Source: Mangrovivirga cuniculi (lineage in GTDB: Bacteria > Bacteroidota > Bacteroidia > Cytophagales > Cyclobacteriaceae). From it: a DNA stretch of 64,000 nt. Shown in pieces: positions 1 through 7,562 of the stretch (positions are counted from its first letter, which is position 1; every line of letters starts with the position of its first letter). The notes under the pieces are model-generated. The model made no database searches and was not told where the DNA came from. It worked only from the letters and a program-made list of their open reading frames with translations. Both the position numbers and the translations under genes were made by a program. Location of the stretch: NCBI RefSeq assembly GCF_005166025.1, contig NZ_CP028923.1, positions 4,280,001 through 4,344,000 of the forward strand. Reading direction: 5' to 3'.

Positions 1-1263
1 AGCAATGTTTAAAAGTTTTTTAGGCACTTCTTCAATATTTAATGTTTCACTTTTCCCGGATTGCCCTTTTTTCTTGTCCCAGTTATAAATCTGCCAATGA
101 TTTCTGGCCATATAATACTTACAGACATAAAGTGGATTACCATTAAGTACTCCAACCCGCCAGTCAAAATCAGTAGGCATAAATTCCTGAATAATTAGCA
201 AATCGGACTTCTGAAACATTTCCTTTAAAGATCTCTTTAGCTCTTCGTGATTATTTACCTTTAAAACGCCTTTTGAAAAAGACCCGTCAGGTTGCTTAAT
301 AACTGCAGGATATTCAAATGGAAGTTTAAATGATTTGTTCTGAGACTTATGCACAACGACGGCTTTAGGAACAGGGATTCCATTACTACTGAGTAATTCG
401 TGTAAAAAAACCTTATTCGTACATCGCAAAATACTTTGAGAATCGTCTATAACTACAATTCCTTCACTTTCTGCTTTTTTAGCAAATCTGTAAGTATGGT
501 GATTTACGTTTGTAGTTTCCCTTACAAATACCGCATCAAAGCTTAATAAGCGTGCAAAATCATTTTTTGTAATAAACTCAACCGAATAACCGGCCTTGTC
601 TGCCTCCTTTACAAATTTGTTCAGGGCTTTGGCATTACTTGGTGGTGTCTGGTCTTCATGATTTACCAGGATACCCATCGAATATTTTTTACGCTCATAA
701 TTCAAGGTCAGTTTTTTACCTTTTAGAAAAGAGGCTAGACTGGATTTGAAATCAACAAACTCTTCAGGCGTTAAATCTTTGATGGAAAGCTGCCTGATAG
801 TACCCGGATACCATTTCCCTGCCTTTCTCACAAACACTGCTTTTAACAAAGGAAGCTGAGAAATATTCAATAATGTCAAAGCAAGCTTTAGAAAACTAAG
901 TTCTTTACAAGTACCAAAGTAAACATTGAATTCAATTTTTTCCTGATCTGTTTCCTGGAAAGATTTCTGAATCAGATCATCCCAGTCACCAAGATCGGTT
1001 TTGATTAAAGTCGATGTTTTGATGTCCTGCATAGCTGTTACTGTAGGAATCACTTTATGTTTTCTTGCCTCAGCTAAAAGAGAAACATAGTAACCAGTGC
1101 TCTGATAACCATAACTATCACATAAATTGATCACAGATAGTTTTTTCTGCTGAAAAAATTCATTTTCAATATATTCCTTAGCGGTAATAGTTTCTGTATT
1201 TTGTATATCTGAAAAAGCAGAAAGCTCTACTTTTTTCTCAACCACGATATATACTAACATCAT
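1..1263 (-). CDS. RimK-family ATP-grasp ligase with RLAN-type N-terminal domain (partial, C-terminus off the window)
   Basis: The reading frame is open from ATG-ATG at 1263 to the left edge, giving 421 residues with no stop. Residues 1 to about 155 resemble the RLAN domain that precedes ATP-grasp in this family, including CDSYGYQSTGYYVSLLAEA near residue 38. The ATP-grasp part follows: YPAVIKQPDGSFSKGV has its likely nucleotide-binding lysine near residue 323, and LIIQEFMPTDFDWRVGV starts near 356. The family joins amino acids or amino-containing groups to carboxylates using ATP; the substrate here is unknown. The start overlaps the end of the upstream C39-like gene by 26 bp, so the two are probably translationally coupled and work together on a peptide. 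The exact function is inference. Confidence 0.88.
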   Translation of the reverse strand, partial: MMLVYIVVEKKVELSAFSDIQNTETITAKEYIENEFFQQKKLSVINLCDSYGYQSTGYYVSLLAEARKHKVIPTVTAMQDIKTSTLIKTDLGDWDDLIQKSFQETDQEKIEFNVYFGTCKELSFLKLALTLLNISQLPLLKAVFVRKAGKWYPGTIRQLSIKDLTPEEFVDFKSSLASFLKGKKLTLNYERKKYSMGILVNHEDQTPPSNAKALNKFVKEADKAGYSVEFITKNDFARLLSFDAVFVRETTNVNHHTYRFAKKAESEGIVVIDDSQSILRCTNKVFLHELLSSNGIPVPKAVVVHKSQNKSFKLPFEYPAVIKQPDGSFSKGVLKVNNHEELKRSLKEMFQKSDLLIIQEFMPTDFDWRVGVLNGNPLYVCKYYMARNHWQIYNWDKKKGQSGKSETLNIEEVPKKLLNIA

Positions 1264-1962
1264 GTCTGGATTTGGGGATTAAAACTAAAATATTTGCATC
1301 ATAGGTGATCACACCCAGAAGAATGGAGTTTATTAAATGACTTAAATCAACATGATAAATCATTTTATCTGCCAAAGGATTCATTTTTAGGGGATCGCAA
1401 ATTGTCACTTTTTCATTTTGCACATCCAAACCGGAAACCACTATAAAATGACCTGAGGGGTAACCCAGAATGTCATCATATTGATTGGAATCAGGTATTT
1501 CCCTCATTGATCCATAGAGAAAAGTAGCGCTTAACCCAGCAAGCAAGGGGATCTCCTGCTTTAAATAATGCCTGAAAAGACCTTGAGAAAGTTGAGTATA
1601 AATGATTTCTCCTCCACTATTTAAAAATTCAATATAATAATGAGATGCATGCCTTACCCTGCTATCATTTTTTGCAGTTAGTTGTTCTGAAAGTTTGGAT
1701 ATTAGGTCAACTTCTGGTTCTGAAAACCATGATGGATCAAAAACATTCAAATTGTAGGTGTACAGGTATACTGAAAAATCATTCTTTAAAGCATGATTGC
1801 CGAGCATTACTCCTAATGTACCTCCACCATCAAGCATGGGAATTTCATTGATAATTTTATTTAACTCAAATCCTTTTAAAAATAATTATATACCGCATGC
1901 AGAGCAGTTGGTCCACAGGTTATGTCATTTGGTTGTGCTTTTATATCTACATTAATATTCAT
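1238..1962 (-). pseudogene. C39-like cysteine peptidase, frameshifted by one missing base
   Basis: From ATG 1962, preceded by AAAGGA, the frame reads MNINVDIKAQPNDITCGPTA and on to a TAA at 1878-1876 after only 28 codons. The DxTCGPTALHAVYNYF block is a papain-like C39 nucleophile motif. The rest continues in the next frame, through LDGGGTLGVMLGNHAL, a likely catalytic histidine in YPSGHFIVVSG and an aspartate in ICDPL. One extra T in the T5 run (plus-strand A5 at 1878-1882) would join both parts into one 241-residue protein. The second part alone has no nucleophile. It overlaps the RimK-like ligase by 26 bp, and in related genomes C39-like and RLAN/ATP-grasp proteins occur together. It may be a sequence error, a real null allele or a slippage-controlled gene. 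Confidence 0.8.
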
Positions 1963-2017
1963 TTTCGATCCTTTACTAATTAGACAACCAAAACAAAAAA
2001 AGTCACATATTTTTATA

Positions 2018-2052
2018 AAAAAAATCAGCCACTTTTCAGCAGCTGATTTTTA
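2018..2052 (-). terminator. Intrinsic terminator of the M57 peptidase gene
   Basis: AAAAATCAGC (2020-2029) pairs perfectly with GCTGATTTTT (2042-2051) around a 12-base loop. On the minus strand it lies 24 bases past the stop of the peptidase gene and runs into a T-rich stretch. Confidence 0.8.
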
Positions 2053-2075
2053 ACTATTAAAACATCGATCTTAAT

Positions 2076-2891
2076 CTAGTAGAGATAATCTAAAGCTGTT
2101 TGATCGCCAGAGGTAAATGGTCTGTCAGTACCATCCGAACATGCAAGCATCCATGAGTCAGCCTCAGGGCCTGCAGGAGTACCTGGGATGTAATTAGCTC
2201 CTACACCACCATCACCTTCATCATTGGTTGAACCTCCACAACTATAGCTGCGATCCATATAATCAGTATGCCTGAAGCCTATGCAATGCCCCATTTCATG
2301 AGCAATTGTCGTGGTTAAAGCACCGATATCAGAAACATTATCATAATATGATCTGGTTAATAAAATTTGATTATGAGGATCACCTGAAGCAGTAGGGAAC
2401 CCGGCTGAACCCAGGATTCCAAACCATCCATAATACCATGGAGAAGGCTGGATAACGATATCAGCATTTGATGAACTTGACACCCTGTTAAATACAAGAT
2501 TTAACCCTTCAGCATTATATCGGGCTATAGCAACATCTGTAGCCTGGAAATACTGAGATCTGAATCGCGTGCTCACGTAGATATTAATTGTCCGGGGTGT
2601 TCCGGTAACCAGGTTATCTGTCGAATAATGTTCAACAGCAGGAATTTGCGAGCCTTCCTTTAGGTTTTTCATTTGCTCGTGAGAAATCAAGATGTCATTC
2701 TCAACGACATATCCTATATCCGTATTGAATACAGGAAATTTAACAACATCAAAACCGGCGGCTTCTAAAGTAGCGAGAGCTTCTTCAGAAACTTCATTTT
2801 CCGGACCTACTTGTTCGGATTCGCTTTGGCAGGATACAATTAAAAAGGCGCACAAGATAGCGCACAAAAGGGATTTGGTTTTTGCTAACAT
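2076..2891 (-). CDS. Secreted M57-type zinc metallopeptidase lipoprotein (dual-action HEIGH family)
   Basis: This 271-residue protein starts with a lipoprotein signal (FLIVSC, lipid-carrying Cys21). The catalytic block is HEMGHCIGFRHTD at residues 198-210, an HExxHxxGxxH metzincin-type zinc site with H198, H202 and H208 as ligands and E199 as the base. The following text (DYMDRSYSCGGSTNDEG and GANYIPGTPAG) is typical of the Bacteroidota M57 family. It is expected to sit on the cell surface or be released and to cleave proteins; natural substrates are unknown. It is a single gene with its own terminator. The residues between 100 and 195 form the usual N-terminal half of the catalytic domain. 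Confidence 0.88.
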   Translation of the reverse strand: MLAKTKSLLCAILCAFLIVSCQSESEQVGPENEVSEEALATLEAAGFDVVKFPVFNTDIGYVVENDILISHEQMKNLKEGSQIPAVEHYSTDNLVTGTPRTINIYVSTRFRSQYFQATDVAIARYNAEGLNLVFNRVSSSSNADIVIQPSPWYYGWFGILGSAGFPTASGDPHNQILLTRSYYDNVSDIGALTTTIAHEMGHCIGFRHTDYMDRSYSCGGSTNDEGDGGVGANYIPGTPAGPEADSWMLACSDGTDRPFTSGDQTALDYLY

Positions 2892-3170
2892 AATAATTAA
2901 CTGATTTGGTTAAATTTTGATTGATACAAATAAATTAACAAAAATTAAAACCATAACAAAATTTTATATCGAATTAAACGAGCTTAATGATTGATTATTA
3001 CGGCACACATGCTTAACTCATGGGGTTTGTAAAATATTATTTTGAAAAATGTAAAGATTCTTTACCAAACCCACCGTTAAACCAGGCAAATTCAATAACA
3101 TCTTGACATTTGATCCTGATTCCAAAGTTTTAATACGATGATTTGCGCATATTGATTATTTTTAAATCTG

Positions 3171-3739
3171 ATGAATGTAGAATTAAAATCAATAGAAGAA
3201 CTAGCCATTTTATACAAACATTACGGGCACCCCTCCATAATGACAGAATTGCTAAAAAAATCGAGGGAGGTTATTAAAGATAAAGTAAGCAAGTACAGCA
3301 AGGATGAATCTATTACAGACGACCTGACCCAGGAAATACTAATCAAAACTTTCATTCACTTTGATACTTTCAAAGGAAATTCAAAATATCAGACCTGGAT
3401 ATATAGCATAGTCCACAATACTTGCCTTTCTCATTTAAAAGAAAAAAACAAGAAAGTTATTGTGAAAATAAGTCCTGGATTGATCGATTCCCTCCACGAT
3501 GAAATTGATGAGGAAATAGAAGGTAATCTATCCGGATTGAAAGAAGCTCAATTTGAAGAAATCATAAAAGAATTGCTCACTCAACTCAATGAAAAAGAAA
3601 AGCTTTATTTCTCCTGAGATTTAAAGACCAGCATTCAATCAAAGAGCTGATTACTATCACAGGACAAAATGAAAGCTCTGTCAAAATGCAGATTAAACGT
3701 ATGAAAGATAAGCTTATCAAGACCTACGCTTCATACTAA
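3171..3739 (+). pseudogene. ECF RNA polymerase sigma factor, frameshifted between regions 2 and 4
   Basis: The first frame (3171-3617) encodes 148 residues holding sigma region 2: DDLTQEILIKTFIHFDTFKG and SKYQTWIYSIVHNTCLSHLK. It stops at TGA 3615-3617 just as region 4 begins. The -1 frame then continues without a stop as FLLRFKDQHSIKELITITGQ and ESSVKMQIKRMKDKLIK, a clear region 4 helix-turn-helix, ending at TAA 3737. One extra T near the T3 run 3608-3610 would give a normal 189-residue ECF sigma factor. Without region 4 the product could not recognise a -35 element. No anti-sigma gene is adjacent. The restored stop overlaps the convergent RMD1-family gene by 4 bases. Confidence 0.85.
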
Positions 3740-4548
3740 ATCAGTTTCCCCAGGAATGTATCAATAACTTCAATTAAAATTAGAATAATAATAATCCATT
3801 CAAGAATAGCACTCTCCTTTTGGTTATAAATATCCATATAAACAGAAAGATTTTCTTCGAGAATTTTAAACTTCGTTTCTAACACCCGGTATCGCTGCTT
3901 TAACTCAAAATTGTTATTTAATTCTCTGTTCAATCTATCCAGATACTGGTCATCCCAGGCAATATCAGGAGTATCGAAAAAATAGATTTGTTGTGCTATT
4001 GCATTTTTTGAAATGAGAGATTTGCCAATAAATTTTAGCATGCTTTTACGTCCAGACTTTAATTTACCTTTTTGAGCCAACTGAATTGAAAATTCATTTA
4101 ATTGAGCAAGTAAGTTTGATACAACTTCCGAATAATAATCCAGTGCTGTACTTTGGACCAGGTTTAAAGCTACCACTTTATGAACGTCCGTATTGACTAC
4201 AGGAAGAGAAAAATAATCAAACTGAAATCGCGAAGGTTTTTCGGGTTCTATCTCGATCACAAAATCATCAACAAAGTGCTGAATTTGAGGTTCAGAAATA
4301 TAAGGCTTGACTATTTCGATAAAGCGTTCCTGTTCATGCTGTTTGCAATTGACAAAAACGACCGACCCCTGCTTAAAGAGGTGAATGTATCCTCCGTGTT
4401 CTACTTCAAACATAATGTCCGAAGCAGAAAAACTGATGACCCTGAAACGAGTTTCTTTTCGTAGCGCGACAATATCAATGTTATTGCCCAACTGAACGGC
4501 AAAATACTTAACTTCTTTCCGTTCACTTAACTGGTTATAAATTTCCAT
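3736..4548 (-). CDS. RMD1/SIF3-like (DUF155) family protein with C-terminal membrane anchor
   Basis: The 270-residue product matches the RMD1 (DUF155) family: an N-terminal beta-rich half with YFAVQLGNNIDIVAL and EVEHGGYIHLFKQGSVVF, then ALNLVQSTALDYYSEVVSNL, a helical coiled stretch, and a hydrophobic anchor near residues 248-263 (ILEWIIIILILIEVIDTFLG). Eukaryotic members help hold mitochondrial translation machinery at the membrane; the bacterial role is not established. It faces the sigma-factor gene and shares 4 bases with that gene's restored end. Confidence 0.82.
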   Translation of the reverse strand: MEIYNQLSERKEVKYFAVQLGNNIDIVALRKETRFRVISFSASDIMFEVEHGGYIHLFKQGSVVFVNCKQHEQERFIEIVKPYISEPQIQHFVDDFVIEIEPEKPSRFQFDYFSLPVVNTDVHKVVALNLVQSTALDYYSEVVSNLLAQLNEFSIQLAQKGKLKSGRKSMLKFIGKSLISKNAIAQQIYFFDTPDIAWDDQYLDRLNRELNNNFELKQRYRVLETKFKILEENLSVYMDIYNQKESAILEWIIIILILIEVIDTFLGKLI

Positions 4549-4596
4549 CCAGCATAAAATAATTACGAAATTACTCTAAAATTTCATATTCAACTA

Positions 4597-6189
4597 TTAC
4601 GTAACCATTTTTAATAATTGATGCAGATCATCCAACGTATTGGCTTCTTCAACAGGTTTATCCTTTCGCCATCTGTGCATCCTTGGGAATCTTACTGCCA
4701 CTCCGGACTTATGTCTTTTAGATGGAGCAATACCTTCAAAAGCAATCTCAAAAACTAACTCAGGAGTAACTGATCTAACGGGTCCAAATCGTTCGATGGT
4801 ATTCTGTTTTACAAACCGATCGACCTGTCCGAATTCTGCATCTGTTAAACCTGAATAGGCTTTTGTAAATGGAACAAGCTTCCCATCTCCATCCCATACT
4901 GCAAATGTGTAGTCTGTATATAGATTAGCCCTTCTTCCGTGACCTCTCATAGCATAAATCAAGACTGCGTCAACAGTCAATGGATCCATTTTCCATTTCC
5001 ACCAGCCCCCTTTTTTTCTACCCACCTGGTAAACCGAATCTTTATGCTTCAGCATTAACCCTTCACTTTTATGCTCAAGGGCATTTTCCCTTTGCGGCTC
5101 CAGCTCTTCCCAATTTGTAAAAGATACCACAGGAGATAGATTGATAATATCCGAATCAATTTCTTGGAGAACTTTTTCCAGTAGCTCCCGCCTTTTACCA
5201 AATGGAACTTCCCTAAAATCTTCTCCCTTGTATTCCAGGATATCATAGGCGTAAAAAGCAACAGGCACCTTCTTCATCAGACTTGCAGTGACGTTTTTCC
5301 GACCGATCCGCTGCTGGAGCATGTGAAATGGCAAGGGTTCGCCATCTTTAAAAGCCAGGATTTCACCATCAAAAACGATGTCGTGAGTAAGTAAATCCTT
5401 CAATATTTCAAATTCAGGATATTTATCGGTGATCAGTTCTTCTCCTCGACTCCATACAAACAATTGGCCGTCCCGTAAAATGATCTGACCACGGATACCA
5501 TCCCACTTTCTTTCAGCTATCCATTCGGTTGGATGTCCCAGGTCATGGGGTTCATCTTCCAGTGCATAGGCCAGGTAAAAAGGATAGGGTCTGGAAAGCC
5601 TTTCTTCTTTATCAGGTTCTCTTAGCAGATCATCAAGTGTAAGGTCTTTTGGAGACCACTTACCTGCAAGTCGTAGTGCTACAACATCTTCAGGTAATTC
5701 GGCATATTCTGCAAGGGCCTTCATCATAATCTTTGCAGACACCCCTATCCGAAAACCCCCGGTCATTAGTTTGTTAAAAATAAATCGGCCGGTGACATCC
5801 AGAGATCTCCAGATCGATAAAACAAGTGCCTTTTTTTCACTCTCTTCTTTATCTTTCAATCCGTTGAGAAGTTCCATATATTCTCTCAATGGTTTGAGAT
5901 CTTCATTTAAAACAGGAGGCAGAACAAGACTGACCGTTTCAGCCAAATCACCAACAATGTGATAAGTATCCTCAAATAACCATAGAGGTATGCCTGACTC
6001 TTCAGCGGCCCAGGTTCTGATTTGGGTAGCATTTACTGTTCTTTTGGGTCGCTTACCTGTAAGTAAGGCAACAGCCCAGATGCTATCCCGGCCATCTGAT
6101 TCACAGAGGTATTGCACCAATGCAGCCTGTTTTAAGGATGTTTTTGTAGTGCTATCTATTTTTTTAAATAAAGAAATGAAATGCTTCAT
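4597..6189 (-). CDS. ATP-dependent DNA ligase (bacterial LigB/LigC-like, exonuclease-linked type)
   Basis: This 530-residue protein has the ligase N-terminal domain (about 1-200), then the nucleotidyltransferase domain with adenylation motif I ERKWDGIRG (Lys228), motif III-like FDGEILAF, motif IV SEGLMLKH and motif V KGGWWKWKMDPLTVDAVLIY, and an OB-fold end with RFPRMHRWRKDK. It seals nicks in DNA using ATP. The start codon overlaps the stop of the exonuclease gene by one base (TAATG), so translation is coupled. In many bacteria the pair is part of a four-gene DNA-damage-response cluster that also has a DEXH helicase and a PdeM endonuclease; neither is in this window. Confidence 0.93.
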   Translation of the reverse strand: MKHFISLFKKIDSTTKTSLKQAALVQYLCESDGRDSIWAVALLTGKRPKRTVNATQIRTWAAEESGIPLWLFEDTYHIVGDLAETVSLVLPPVLNEDLKPLREYMELLNGLKDKEESEKKALVLSIWRSLDVTGRFIFNKLMTGGFRIGVSAKIMMKALAEYAELPEDVVALRLAGKWSPKDLTLDDLLREPDKEERLSRPYPFYLAYALEDEPHDLGHPTEWIAERKWDGIRGQIILRDGQLFVWSRGEELITDKYPEFEILKDLLTHDIVFDGEILAFKDGEPLPFHMLQQRIGRKNVTASLMKKVPVAFYAYDILEYKGEDFREVPFGKRRELLEKVLQEIDSDIINLSPVVSFTNWEELEPQRENALEHKSEGLMLKHKDSVYQVGRKKGGWWKWKMDPLTVDAVLIYAMRGHGRRANLYTDYTFAVWDGDGKLVPFTKAYSGLTDAEFGQVDRFVKQNTIERFGPVRSVTPELVFEIAFEGIAPSKRHKSGVAVRFPRMHRWRKDKPVEEANTLDDLHQLLKMVT

Positions 6190-7196
6190 TATTCTGTTTC
6201 GGTTTCTCCTTCGTATTCAGATTTTACAACATCCGCATCAATACCCTGCTCTTTCAGATATTGAACATAGATATCTGAGTACCCGTGTGTAACATAAATA
6301 TGTTCAGCTTCCACCGCTTTAACAGTAGCATTTAGCCCTGGCCAGTCAACATGATCAGAAAGAATGATACCCTTATCGGCATTTCGCCTTCTACGGGCAC
6401 CACGAAGTGTCATCCATCCACTGGCCATTGCAGTTTTGTATGGTTTTAATTTACGCAGCCATGGAGTTCCTAAAGCTGATGGAGGAGCGATAATAACTTT
6501 ACCTTTTAATTCATCTTTTGGAGTATCCCTGGTAATCGGTTTGTAGTCATTCAGATCCATCCCGGCTTCGGAAAGCACCTCATTCATATTATATACAGCC
6601 CCATGACAATAAGTCGGAAGAAATGATTGATCAATACCCTGCAACAAGCGCTGTGCTTTACCCAGGCTATAACCGAGTATTACCGAATTAATCTTGTTTT
6701 CGGTATTTTCGGCAATCCATTGATTTAGTTCTCCAAAGATCTCTTCATCAGTTCGCCAGTGATAAACAGGCAGTCCGAAGGTTGATTCCGTAATGAAGTA
6801 ATCGCATTTAACTAATTCGAAAGGTTCACTGATAGAATCCTCGATCACTTTATAGTCGCCACTCACAACCCACCGCTGTGATTTATCTTCAACCAGGATT
6901 TGTGCTGAACCGGGTATATGGCCTGCCGGAAAAAAGGTGACATTTACTCCATTTATCTTCTTTTTATTGTTAAACCCAACCGATTCAGAGTTAATATCAG
7001 CACTTATTCGATGTTTCATTATTGCTTCAGTCATCGGGGTTGACAAATAACTTTTCATCCCCCACCTGGCATGATCAGCGTGTCCATGAGTGATCAGGGC
7101 TTTATCTACAGGGCGCCATGGATCGATGAAAAAATCTCCTTTTTCACAATAAATGCCTTTATCGGTAAATTGTAATAACGGGTTTTTTGGTCGCAT
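6189..7196 (-). CDS. Ligase-associated DNA exonuclease (metallo-beta-lactamase/beta-CASP fold)
   Basis: The 335-residue product carries the metallo-beta-lactamase signature THGHADHARWG (H37, H39, D41, H42), FFPAGHIPGSAQ, VVSGDYK and, near the end, HIYVTHGYSD. This arrangement and length match the family named ligase-associated DNA exonuclease, related to the SNM1/Artemis group. It is expected to trim DNA ends for the ligase encoded directly downstream. The one-base overlap with that gene supports a two-gene operon. The start ATG at 7196 gives the family's usual N-terminus, ending in the phrase KGIYCEKGDFFIDPWRPV. Confidence 0.92.
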   Translation of the reverse strand: MRPKNPLLQFTDKGIYCEKGDFFIDPWRPVDKALITHGHADHARWGMKSYLSTPMTEAIMKHRISADINSESVGFNNKKKINGVNVTFFPAGHIPGSAQILVEDKSQRWVVSGDYKVIEDSISEPFELVKCDYFITESTFGLPVYHWRTDEEIFGELNQWIAENTENKINSVILGYSLGKAQRLLQGIDQSFLPTYCHGAVYNMNEVLSEAGMDLNDYKPITRDTPKDELKGKVIIAPPSALGTPWLRKLKPYKTAMASGWMTLRGARRRRNADKGIILSDHVDWPGLNATVKAVEAEHIYVTHGYSDIYVQYLKEQGIDADVVKSEYEGETETE

Positions 7197-7562
7197 GGTA
7201 TTATAACTGAGACAGTGGTAATAAGTTAGGCAGTTTTAGAGATTAGTTTAAAGAGTTGAATAATAATCGAATATTAATTTTTTAAAAAAATTCAATTGGT
7301 AAGACAGAAAATTCACAGTTTAAATCCTGAAAAATTAGTCTATAAGTTAATATTCACAACACACTTATTCTCTTTTTCTTTTATCCTTTAAATTTATTTT
7401 ATAACTTTTACGAGTATGTGTTTATAAGAGCGAAATTAAATACTAGTTATCATAAAACTAAAATTAATCCTTTAGAAATAAACAGTAGGTTTGGTCAAAA
7501 TGCATTAGCCTATAATACTAAATCTAAATTTCAAATTATCAACTACAACCAAATCATATATC
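7197..7562. other. Divergent intergenic region, no gene
   Basis: This 366-base AT-rich gap separates the leftward exonuclease operon and the rightward BNR-lipoprotein gene. It must hold both promoters. A perfect Bacteroidota -7 element, TAGGTTTG, lies at 7486-7493, but no TTG stands at the right distance upstream of it. The small open frame at 7418-7627 has no signal peptide or recognisable domain and overlaps a better-supported start, so it was not called. Confidence 0.5.
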
